Positions 10,718-19,958 of a stretch of 64,000 nucleotides of DNA are shown here, piece by piece. The translations under genes were made by a program, and so were the position numbers. The notes below the pieces were generated by a model. It did not search any database, was not told the origin of the DNA, and saw only the letters and a list, made by a program, of their open reading frames with translations. Positions within the stretch are counted from its first letter, which is position 1, and each line of letters starts with the position of its first letter. The stretch is from Trichomonas vaginalis G3 (lineage: Eukaryota; Parabasalia; Trichomonadida; Trichomonadidae). The stretch spans positions 2,736,252 to 2,800,251 of the forward strand of contig NC_067207.1 in the NCBI RefSeq assembly GCF_026262505.1, written 5' to 3'.

Positions 10718-13700
10718 ATGGATTTGCAGTTTACAATAGCTATTTATGACCCAAAGGAGAAAGTTCAACACCCAAAAGGTTCTAAACTCTTCAAATTTCG
10801 CATAAATAGCTTCGTCACACAGTTTTTAGTTTTCAAAGGTATCCTTGCTAAAGAAGATATCACAGAGAAAGCAGGCGCCATACCTAAAGAAATTACTAAA
10901 CTACAAGGATTCCAATTTAATCAAGATGAAATATATTTAATACCAAAATTTACAACAATTAACGGCAATAAATTCCTTACAACCTTCGGAGATCTTTTTT
11001 ACATAAATAGCGTTGTTACAATCTGTCCAAAGAGTGATTATGCAGCAGCAGCGCTCAATATTTTAAGGACAATTGATGGATTAAAGTTCTTGAAACCATT
11101 TTCACCGGATCACATTCGTTTTGCAAACATTTCTATCAACAATTTTGGCAAAAAATGCAAGATCAACAAAACAGGAGGATATTATACATACTTTTTCGAT
11201 GATGTTGAAACAGCACAAACTTTCGATCAAATGAATTTTGATATGATTAATGATACAGAACTAACAGTTTCCGAATTCTTCCGAGTCCCTGGCTTTATTA
11301 TTAATGCTCAGAAGACTCCAGCAAGAACATTCGGAATAAAGAACATCGTAAAAGTCGAAAATTGCTATTTAATACCACCGAATGAAGATATTGCGAAAGC
11401 AAAAGTATATTCAGCAGCTGATATTACGTTAAATTGCAGTAGTATCCCTCCATCGATGCCCTCTGAAGTTGTACGCCCAGTTTACGAATTCTGCGGTCCG
11501 GTTATCTTCATATCAAGCAACCGCGCAGGACATTCAGTAACTTTTGGTACAGCAGACGGATATCTTAAAGCTTGCGATTTATACGGACAAAAACCAGACA
11601 AAACATCATCACCACGACTTTCTGATAGCAGACCACCGAAACTTACACCTCCTGGAGATGAAAAATTAGGAAGTAAAAATTCATCGAGAGAATCATCAAT
11701 GGGAAGGTTTCCTCCGAACGGAATGAACTTTGAAGCTGGCTCTGGTGACTCCAATCCTAAATTTAATCCTATTGATTTCTCGAAACCAAATACTCCACCA
11801 GGAATGATACCTCTCGGCCAAGCAATTGAAACAAGAAACGAACCACCTTTCTCTCCTATGAAAGGAGGATTCGGACAAATGAACGATGGACCAATGAGAG
11901 GTGGTTTTGGCCAACCATTCGATAACGGAAACAATTTCGGTCCAATGAGAGGAGGTTTCGGACAACCAATAGAAGAAAATAAATTCGGACCTGTTCGCGG
12001 AGGATTTGGTCAACCTTTAGATGATGGAAATAAATTCGGTCCGGTAAGAGGCGGATTTGGACAACCAATTGATGATAATAACAAATTCGGACCAGTTAGA
12101 GGAGGTTTTGGCCAACCTATTGATGACAATAATAAATTTGGTCCAGTTAGAGGCGGATTTGGCCAGCCAATCGATGATAACAACAAGTTTGGCCCAGTAA
12201 GAGGTGGAGTCGGTCAACCAATTGATGATAGTAATAAATTTGGACCAGTCAGAGGTGGATTTGGCCAACCAATCGATGATTCAAACAAATTCGGTCCTGT
12301 AAGAGGCGGATTTGGCCAACCTATCGATGATTCCAACAAGTTTGGACCAGTTCGAGGCGGATTCGGACAACCTATAGACGATAACAACAAATTCGGACCT
12401 GTTAGAGGCGGATTTGGTCAGCCAATAGATGATAGTAATAAATTCGGCCATGTACGTGGCGGATTTGGCCAACCGATTGATGATTCAAACAAATTTGGTC
12501 CTGTTCGCGGTGGTTTCGGCCAACCAATCGATGATTCAAATAAATTCGGCCCAGTTCATGGTGGATTTGGACATCCAATTGATGATTCTAATAAGTTTGG
12601 ACCAGTCAGAGGCGGATTTGGCCAACCAATAGACGACAGCAACAAATTCGGTCCAGTAAGAGGTGGATTTGGACAGCCAATTGATGAGCAGAGCAAAGGA
12701 ATTCCATTGAATGGTGGCATGAAGAATTTATCAAATGAAGATAAACTTATTGACCAACCAGACAATAAAGACGGCGATCAACAGATACCCAAGTCACCAC
12801 ACATGCCAAGCCTTGCTCAACAGATCGAAGAAGAAGACAAAAACAAAAATCAACAAAATACCAAACCAAATCCATTCGGCCAACAGATCGAAGCACCTCC
12901 AGAATTCAGAGAAGAAGACGAGAACCAAGAGAATATCAGTATTAAAGAAGCTCCAATCGTTCAAGGACTTGGAAATAAGTTGCCAATTAACGAAACTCCA
13001 TTTGGCCAAGCTCAGAACGTTCCAGGTCTCAAAGGAGGACCATTCCAAAACAGTCCGCGTCCATTATCAGCAGGAGCAGACAATTCAAGTTCCAGATCAA
13101 ACAAAGTTGAAGCATTTTCACCACGTTCAGGCATGGAGAACCCTCCATCCGGCATGATGACACCAAAAATCACAACGAGCGCTCCAGAACAGATCCAACC
13201 AGGCCAGTTTTCACCAAGACCAGGCATGGAATTTCCTCCCGGCCAATTCTCCCCCCGTCCAGGAATGGAGGTTCCCCCTGGAATACCTGTTGCCGCCGAT
13301 TTCTCAGCTGTTCCTCCACAAAGGTATTCACCACGACCAGGCGATGGCCCAAAGATGATGTCAGGACAGTTTGGAATGCAAGAGATCGAACCAGGACAAT
13401 TTTCTCCTCGTCCTGGCGACGAAAACTTTGTTTTCCATCCATTTGGACAAGGTAATTTCGATGGGACAGGTGGATTCAAGCGCACACCACCCTTCGGAAT
13501 GTCTCCTCGTGGCAATCCTGGTTTCGGAGGCTCTCCTTTCATGGATGATTCCTCTTTCTCTCCTTTCAGAGAAGGTCCTTTCGCTGGAGGAGGTCCATTC
13601 GGAAATTCCGGTGATTTCGGATTGCAAAGAGCAAGTTTCAGTGGTACACCATTGCAAATGCACGCACCAAAACTTGCTTCAATTCCTTCTCTAACTCCTG

Positions 13701-15217
13701 TAGAAGGAAAAGGTGGTTTTGGCAAACCGCCACCACTCACAAATTTGTCATCAAAGAATACAGCTCAACTCGATAAAAGTGACACTTCCAGTTGTATTGT
13801 TGTTGCCAATCTTCTTGGGAATATCACTCCATCGATGCTCAAACAGACATTAGGAGTAGAAACAGTCAAATACGATGAAGATTTGGAGCCACTTTGTTCC
13901 AGTGAATCAATGGCATATTTGATTTACACGGGCGAAAACATGGACATCAATGATCTCGAGACAAAAATAAACAGCACAAAGAACTTGTTCCATTCCAACC
14001 GCGCCATGTACACATCTGCGAAAGATGGTGTTGATTCTGCAGTAGAATCAATCATTTCTGAGTCATCATCAGCTAAATACGTTGTTGCAGGAATTCGCCC
14101 TGAATTCAATGCAATACAACTCAAACTGTTCTTAAAGAATGCATCAGAAGTTACAGAAGATCAAGGCTTAGGAACACTAAACTGTCCAGAATCAAAAGCT
14201 TTTCTAGTTAAATTCGATGGAATTTCAACAGAAAATTGGAATAGTGAAATTGATTCTTTACCTGAAAAAATGTTCGTTGAAACAAAACTTTACGAAGCAG
14301 TTACAGGTAAACTAGAAAGTGCTGTAAATAACATCTTCAAAGCCATGTTTTCTGCTCAACAAAAGAGAGTTTCACGATGGATTGTCGCTGGTTTAAGAAG
14401 TGAAGTGACTCCTTTAGAAGTCAAAACCAATCTTCCTCATACAGAAGCTGTCATTCCTTCTGTTCTTCTGCAGCCTCTCTGCCAACCACCAAATGTGGCA
14501 TATTTAGTTTACGTATCGGCAAAAAGTGTCGATGCATCAAGTGACATCCAAAATCTGCCACTTTTTTCGAAGGATCCACTTTTCTGCGAGATACAGAAAG
14601 GATCTATACAAAATGCCATTGATACATTGCTATCAAAGACTGCTTCTCCAAGTCATAAATCAAAAGAAAGAAATGTGGATAAAAGTGACAACATTAGACA
14701 AAAAGAAACAAACGAAGATGAAGAAAATGATGACAGATACGTGAAGATATTGATATCCAATTTATCACCAGATGTCGGAGATGAATTACTTAAAGAGAAA
14801 CTTCCAAGTGCTGTTAAGTTCATCACTGATCCATCATTGGACAAATTAAACAGAGGAATTAGACATGCAACAATTGCTTGCTTCGAATCAAAGGAATGCA
14901 AGAATGAATTGAAGAGTTTCTGCAAGTGCTTGTTTGGAAAGATGCATCCGAAAGTTGTTTTCATGAAGAATTCAGCAGAAGATGCTGTTTCGAAGGTTTT
15001 AGACTTCAAACAAAACCAACATAATAATTGGTTGTCTTTCCCAATTGAGAAGATAAATATAACTAAAAAAGATACTTACAAAGATAGAGAATCTGCGGTT
15101 TTGGCTTTGTGTCCTGATATAACACCACAGTATATTGTTATTCATCCAAAAACAGTCTATGTTGATTATATTAATGAAGACAAATGTAATAGAGCTGCTT
15201 CTGTAATCAATCAGTAA
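10718..15217 (+). CDS. Large RGG-repeat protein with RRM-like modules
   Basis: 1,499 aa. Residues 1-290 form a globular region with RRM-like stretches (EFCGPVIFISSNRAGHSVTF). A disordered Gly/Pro/Asn centre follows. In it, about 17 copies of a 17-residue unit, consensus NKFGPVRGGFGQPIDDS, fill roughly 11,865-12,690, then several SPRPGMEFPPG-type repeats. The last 470 residues hold at least four repeated RRM-like folds of about 100 aa, beginning SCIVVANLLGNITPSML, AKYVVAGIRPEFNAIQL, SRWIVAGLRSEVTPLEV and YVKILISNLSPDVGDEL. The units differ mostly at synonymous codon positions, so the peptide repeat is being kept by selection. RGG-type low-complexity plus RRM folds suggests RNA binding and condensate formation. 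No named orthologue recognised. Shadow frames across the repeats on both strands are by-products. Confidence 0.85.
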   Translation: MDLQFTIAIYDPKEKVQHPKGSKLFKFRINSFVTQFLVFKGILAKEDITEKAGAIPKEITKLQGFQFNQDEIYLIPKFTTINGNKFLTTFGDLFYINSVVTICPKSDYAAAALNILRTIDGLKFLKPFSPDHIRFANISINNFGKKCKINKTGGYYTYFFDDVETAQTFDQMNFDMINDTELTVSEFFRVPGFIINAQKTPARTFGIKNIVKVENCYLIPPNEDIAKAKVYSAADITLNCSSIPPSMPSEVVRPVYEFCGPVIFISSNRAGHSVTFGTADGYLKACDLYGQKPDKTSSPRLSDSRPPKLTPPGDEKLGSKNSSRESSMGRFPPNGMNFEAGSGDSNPKFNPIDFSKPNTPPGMIPLGQAIETRNEPPFSPMKGGFGQMNDGPMRGGFGQPFDNGNNFGPMRGGFGQPIEENKFGPVRGGFGQPLDDGNKFGPVRGGFGQPIDDNNKFGPVRGGFGQPIDDNNKFGPVRGGFGQPIDDNNKFGPVRGGVGQPIDDSNKFGPVRGGFGQPIDDSNKFGPVRGGFGQPIDDSNKFGPVRGGFGQPIDDNNKFGPVRGGFGQPIDDSNKFGHVRGGFGQPIDDSNKFGPVRGGFGQPIDDSNKFGPVHGGFGHPIDDSNKFGPVRGGFGQPIDDSNKFGPVRGGFGQPIDEQSKGIPLNGGMKNLSNEDKLIDQPDNKDGDQQIPKSPHMPSLAQQIEEEDKNKNQQNTKPNPFGQQIEAPPEFREEDENQENISIKEAPIVQGLGNKLPINETPFGQAQNVPGLKGGPFQNSPRPLSAGADNSSSRSNKVEAFSPRSGMENPPSGMMTPKITTSAPEQIQPGQFSPRPGMEFPPGQFSPRPGMEVPPGIPVAADFSAVPPQRYSPRPGDGPKMMSGQFGMQEIEPGQFSPRPGDENFVFHPFGQGNFDGTGGFKRTPPFGMSPRGNPGFGGSPFMDDSSFSPFREGPFAGGGPFGNSGDFGLQRASFSGTPLQMHAPKLASIPSLTPVEGKGGFGKPPPLTNLSSKNTAQLDKSDTSSCIVVANLLGNITPSMLKQTLGVETVKYDEDLEPLCSSESMAYLIYTGENMDINDLETKINSTKNLFHSNRAMYTSAKDGVDSAVESIISESSSAKYVVAGIRPEFNAIQLKLFLKNASEVTEDQGLGTLNCPESKAFLVKFDGISTENWNSEIDSLPEKMFVETKLYEAVTGKLESAVNNIFKAMFSAQQKRVSRWIVAGLRSEVTPLEVKTNLPHTEAVIPSVLLQPLCQPPNVAYLVYVSAKSVDASSDIQNLPLFSKDPLFCEIQKGSIQNAIDTLLSKTASPSHKSKERNVDKSDNIRQKETNEDEENDDRYVKILISNLSPDVGDELLKEKLPSAVKFITDPSLDKLNRGIRHATIACFESKECKNELKSFCKCLFGKMHPKVVFMKNSAEDAVSKVLDFKQNQHNNWLSFPIEKINITKKDTYKDRESAVLALCPDITPQYIVIHPKTVYVDYINEDKCNRAASVINQ
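11865..12690 (+). repeat. 51-bp coding tandem repeat (RGGFGQPIDD units)
   Basis: About 17 in-frame units of 51 bp (17 codons) inside the large RGG protein. Exceptions are few: GGVG in one unit, GHVR in one and GPVHGGFGHP in one. Synonymous differences between units are frequent. Confidence 0.9.
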
Positions 15218-17273
15218 TTTTTATTATTATATTATTTATTATTTTTTATAGTTATTTTTTTGTTAAAATAAAGATGTCAATTTGGAAGAAAAGTGAGAAA
15301 ATTCCTAAAATGATAAAAATGAATTTTCCAAACGTACTTTTTTATCTCATTTTTTTGATTTTGAAAAAAATTTGGAGAGAAGAACTCTTCGTTTTTGAAT
15401 TTTGTCACGATGGTTTTAAAGTATATTAGACACATGTATTGATATTACTATTTTTGTATATTTTGAGAGAAAATCCCTAAAAAGTGAGAAAATCCGAGAC
15501 GGTTTGAGAAAATATATAAACTATTGAAAATTTGAATTAAACTTCTAATTTGGAAAAAAGAAATTTGGAAAGAAGAAAATTCAAAAATCGAGATTTAGAC
15601 TCAGTATCAAATGAAGAACAAAATGTTTCTTCATATGAAGGAAAAAAATTTTCTTGAGAAGAAATAGAGTTTTTAAAATTTTATTGTATGTAATGAAATA
15701 AACAAATATTAAAATTATTTTTTGATAACAAGAAAATTCCCAACAGAAAATATTTGAGACAAAGAAAAAAAGAAAATTGAAAAATATTACTCTCCTTTAC
15801 ATTTCATGAGATTTTCAATTTATTTTCATAAAATTGACAATTTTATACGTTTAGATAAAAATAAGTGATTTTGCTTGAAATAAAAATTATTGTTTGTTTA
15901 CAGCTATCAAATAGATTTTTGCTATTTTGATTAAAATTTGTTAATCAAATTAATAATTTTTTTCTAAATATCTTAAATATCTGGATCACTCACTGATACG
16001 ATGAATTAAACGATAAAAATAATACAAACTCAACTAAGTTTCCTGTCTTTCAACCAAAAAATATTATGCAATTTAAATTAAATTGTTTATTCAAATATAA
16101 AACAAAGATGAAGTAATTACAGTTATCATGGACTTTATGAATAACTCTGTAATTGGCTCAGATTTTCGTAAAAATATTTTTATTAAAATCGATAAGAATA
16201 TGTTTACCTACTATCACCACATATCTATAAACAAGAGTAGAGTGATTTTTATCATCGAAACTTTTTAAAAGCTGTAAGCTGGAAGTAAAAATCTTGTTTT
16301 TTTCTGAGTTAGTTGTAGAACTATTGATGCCCGAGTTATCATTGTGATGTAGAAGGATGTCAATGTACTGACTGAAGGATATGAAGTGAATTGAATTTCA
16401 TTGAATTTCAATTTGATCAAAATTTGTTGAAATTATATGAATGTGTCAATATCTGTATGACTCTCCTTCACTCCTTCCCTATTCTTTCGAGAACGAAGCT
16501 AGCTCAGCTTTCGCTGAGCGAATTGACACTTTTGATGCCCTAAACGTACATACTCTCAAATTTAGAGTAGGGGTAATTTTAGCTAAAAGTGACACGCCTG
16601 TAAAAAGTGACACACCCGTGAAGGGTGTGTTTACTGATCGGTAATTTCGACAGTTTAGAATTTAAAATTTTTTATGGAACTGTTGCGAGTTTCATAAAGA
16701 ATTTAAGGAATATAAGCAAAGATTTGAATCAAAATCTTAGACCTAAGCCGCTCGCTTAGCTCGCGGCTTTCTTTATTATTTTAAATTTGCATATTTCCAT
16801 TAAAAGTTCATAAGGTAAAAAATTTCGTTTATATTATTGCAAAATAAACTCTTCATTATCAAAATAATATTAAATGATAATATAATATAATTTATAAACA
16901 ACTATTATTTAATAAAGTTTAATTGCCAAGGTTCATCTAATTTTTTGATTTTTAATGTTTTATGAATTTTATTTATCATGATTATATCTAATGAAGATTA
17001 TATATGTAGAAGATAAGTACCTTAATATGTACGTAAAAATTAATGAAATTTATTTTGAATGTAGAACCGAGCAATTTTCAAATTTTGTGCTTTTTTTGAA
17101 TTTTCTCGATACCAGATAAGTTGTGTTGGCTAAATAATATATGGATACAATGTGTCTTATAGATGAATATATGCACAAAGTTTAAGAGGCCATTTTCTTT
17201 CAGAAACCGAGATTTGTGAATTTTTTCAAATTTTGTGCTTTTTTTGATATTGAAATTTCATTTCATTTTTTTG
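15218..17273. other. Intergenic, with two GC-rich hairpins and a repeat-family fragment
   Basis: Very AT-rich to about 16,430. At 16,441-16,644 a short open frame (SFENEASSAFAERIDTFDALNV) resembles, in diverged form, the frame at 19,336-19,445, in the same orientation; this is probably a dispersed repeat rather than a gene. A hairpin, GCTCAGC/GCTGAGC, lies near 16,502, and another, AAGCCGC with GCGGCTT followed by T-rich sequence, near 16,750. At 17,080 and 17,225 a short direct repeat (TCAAATTTTGTGCTTTTTTTGA) precedes the transposase gene. No complete transposon end was found. Confidence 0.5.
17263..17268 (+). promoter_or_regulatory. Initiator-like motif of the MULE transposase
   Basis: TCATTT, immediately preceded by another TCATTT, ends five bases before the ATG at 17274. 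It matches the host initiator and its usual spacing. Confidence 0.5.
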
Positions 17274-18945
17274 ATGCATATCGATGCACCATGCGAACTT
17301 AAAGAAAGGCTATCTTATATAGATGCTATGAAAGCTGTCATTGATAACGAATGCCATGCAGGTTGTCCATATCAATTAAAAAAAATCCAAATTTAGGGGG
17401 AACAAAATTAAAATTCAGGTGCAGTGCAGATAAATGTGAAGCATGTATCTCATTTCTAAAGGATGATGAAGAATATATCCTAACAGAATATAATGGAACA
17501 CATAATCACAATCAAATCAAAGATGAGACAAAGAAATACCACACATTATCACAATGCTATCGTCGGGTACTTATTAATTTTATAAAACAGGGGGTGATCC
17601 GAAAATGGCTCAAATTGAATGCGACAAAAAACTTGATCTGGATGATCCACTTAACAGGCCATCTTTTTTGAATGCATCTTCAGATCAAATGAAAACAATT
17701 CAGGAAAAAGGAAATAAAAAGATCAAAGGTATTCAAAAGTACGATGATAATCAATTCAAGTCAACTCAATTATTTAAGGGTATCAAAGAACAAGAGTCAC
17801 CAAAAGATTTAATTTATTTCGATGTCGATAATTACAACAAACCAAAGAAATTAATCTTTTATTATGCTTCTTTCAAATTTCTGGACATAATCAAAATTGT
17901 GAAAGAGCATTTTATTGATGCAACCCATTCATTACTTGAATTTAAAATGTTGTTTTACATGATATCAGCCAAATTTCCAAATACACATGCATTCCCAATT
18001 TTTCAATTTGTCGTTTATCCAAACACTTCAGAAAATATTGCATTCTGTCTCAAGGCATTTTTTAACTGGGCAAAAGTAAAACCAAAATATTTTATGTCAG
18101 ATTGTGCACAAGAAATCGAAAATGCGATTATCAACTCTTTTCCAGAAGTTATCCTTCATTGGTGTGCAGTTCATGTAATGAGGGCGTTCAGAAAAAATTT
18201 GAAAGATTATGCATTTGAGAGTTCAGACAAATTGATATTAGATACAAAAATGAACTATCTTGCATACGGCAGAAATGGCAAGAAAGAATGGATTGAACCA
18301 ACGTTCAAAAAAATTCTGGAAATAGCCGAAAAATTCCCAGAATTTTCAAAATACATACAAAATCAATGGATATCAAACCAAGAAAGATGGACAGCCGCTG
18401 AAAGAGATGAAAATTTAGCTCTCACAAATAACATTTCAGAATCGATTAACAAAAAAATTAAATATTACTACTTTGGCGGAACAATTTTCATGAGATTTGA
18501 TCGATTTGTGATGAAATTAATCGATTTTATCGTTCCTTCATTTTATTACAGAATTTCTCAAGATATAAGGCTCAGAGACAAAATTCCAAATCCGTTGCCA
18601 TCTGAAAAAAAGCCAAAAAAGTCTACAATCAGACTGGATACAGAAAAATGTATAATGCTCACTGATAAAATTAAATCGTTAATAGTTAACTCATCAGCAA
18701 ACTTAAATACGCTTCAATTGGGTTTAGATGACCTACTTGATAAAGTTGTCAAGGCAGCAAAGGTTCAAAAACGAATGACCCAGTATTTTTCGAAATTAAG
18801 TATCCCAATGGAAATCAAGCTTAGTATTCTCACGCAAATTACAGAATTTGGATGCAATACCCCTCAATTCATTGTTGAGAATGCCAAGTCTTTTCAAGAT
18901 AAAATTATTACAGATTTCCACCTTCAAATTTATACAACATTATAA
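17274..18945 (+). pseudogene. MULE (Mutator-like) transposase, two frameshifts
   Basis: The N-terminus has a Cys/His DNA-binding domain of FLYWCH/WRKY-GCM1 type (DNECHAGCPYQLKK, then TKLKFRCSADKCEACISF, ending NGTHNHNQ). The catalytic core has the MULE pattern: FIDATHSLLEF, then FMSDCAQEIENAI and the C-x2-H motif WCAVHVMRAF. The ATG at 17274 fits an upstream initiator. Two single-base frameshifts break it, both in homopolymers: an A-run near 17,385 and a G-run near 17,590. The remaining 446-codon frame is uninterrupted to the stop. The decay is recent, or one or both shifts could be sequencing errors. I could not find terminal inverted repeats or a target duplication, so the element's ends are not placed. 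Confidence 0.85.
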
Positions 18946-19026
18946 AAATTTATGAATAAAAACTTGATATAAAATAACATTTTTATTTTTACTAAGAAAA
19001 AAAAAGGTTTTTGATAATAAATTTAT

Positions 19027-19258
19027 TTTATTTCGAAAAAGTAGCAATAATCGTAAAAGGGTATTGATAGGCTTGCTAAAGTAACTAATTTTAGCTGTCA
19101 AATACTTTTGTATTTTGAAGTAAATTAGTATAAATTTGTTTTTACTTTTATTTCGAAAAAGTAACAATAATCGTAAAAGGGTATTGATAGGCTTGCTAAA
19201 GTAACTAATTTTAGCTGTCAAATACTTTTGTATTTTGAAGTAAATTAGTATAAATTTG
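19027..19258. repeat. Two-copy tandem repeat, period 120 bp
   Basis: Units of about 112 bp begin near 19,027 and 19,147 (TTTCGAAAAAGTA then AATAATCGTAAAAGG) and differ at only about one position. They follow the transposase stop and may belong to the MULE's 3' region. Confidence 0.85.
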
Positions 19259-19299
19259 ATATTATTTTAACTCCCTTTGAAAACCTCAATTTTCCATAC

Positions 19300-19361
19300 A
19301 GAGGGAACGGGAATAGCATCCAATATTCCCTGAGAATGGTTGCGCATTCTCAGTTCCCTCT
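19300..19361. repeat. Perfect three-way-junction palindrome
   Basis: An outer stem AGAGGGAAC (19300-19308) pairs with GTTCCCTCT (19353-19361). It encloses two adjoining perfect hairpins: GGGAATA/TATTCCC (19309-19315 with 19324-19330) and TGAGAATG/CATTCTCA (19331-19338 with 19345-19352). There are no unpaired bases at the junction. The fold is the T shape seen in parvovirus-type terminal hairpins, but nothing else here suggests a parvovirus. Confidence 0.85.
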
Positions 19362-19958
19362 ATATTTCGAACGAAGCTCTCATCGGTCTTTTTTTTTAAT
19401 ACTAAACGTTTTTTTTCTCCTGTCACTTTTAGCTAAAATTTGGGTTTGCCAAAATTATATTCTCCTAAAACGAAAACAATTTTCCGAATTGACATCCTTA
19501 GTTAAAATGATTTTTTTTATTATTTTAGGAAATGACAAATCATTTTTCTTTTTCCTCAACAATAGAAGGTCTTTATGACTTAGATTATTCAATGCGTGGA
19601 AAGATATATTTGTTGCAAAATCTCAGCTCCAAATCAAATGATAATCTGTGAGCAAAGTGTGCAATTTTGAACGCTATAGTATGTGAATAAGATATAAATG
19701 AAATCTTCGAACTTACTAACGGCTTGCACTAAATTCCTAGAATCCTTGTCCCTTAATATATCTAAGAGAGGAATTTGAAATTCGGAAATTGTACCAAAGT
19801 ATGAATAATATCAATCATTATCATATCCATCATTTAGATAAATTTTATGTAATCTAATTAATCCTTCAAGATAAGAAAATACCAAATCTTCATGGAAGAA
19901 ATTTTTGATTTTTCAATTTGAGTGTACTCATATAAAACATTGAATTAGTCAAAAATAA

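Larger units (their letters stand above)
18946..19958. other. Spacer with tandem duplication and a branched palindrome
   Basis: It holds a 120-bp-period duplication (19027-19258), the branched palindrome at 19300-19361 and a repeat-family fragment to about 19,445. The rest is AT-rich with no gene called. Confidence 0.5.

Noticed and set aside
11482-14124. Several 60-240 codon frames across the RGG-repeat gene
   Set aside because: All are shadows of the repetitive coding sequence; the 1,499-codon frame has consistent codon use.
19300-19361. Integrated parvovirus terminal hairpin
   Set aside because: The T-shaped fold alone is not enough; no parvovirus-like coding sequence is near.
16585-19435. 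Terminal inverted repeats of the MULE at TTTTAGCTAAAA
   Set aside because: The word is itself palindromic; the flanking similarity is in direct, not inverted, orientation and there is no target duplication.
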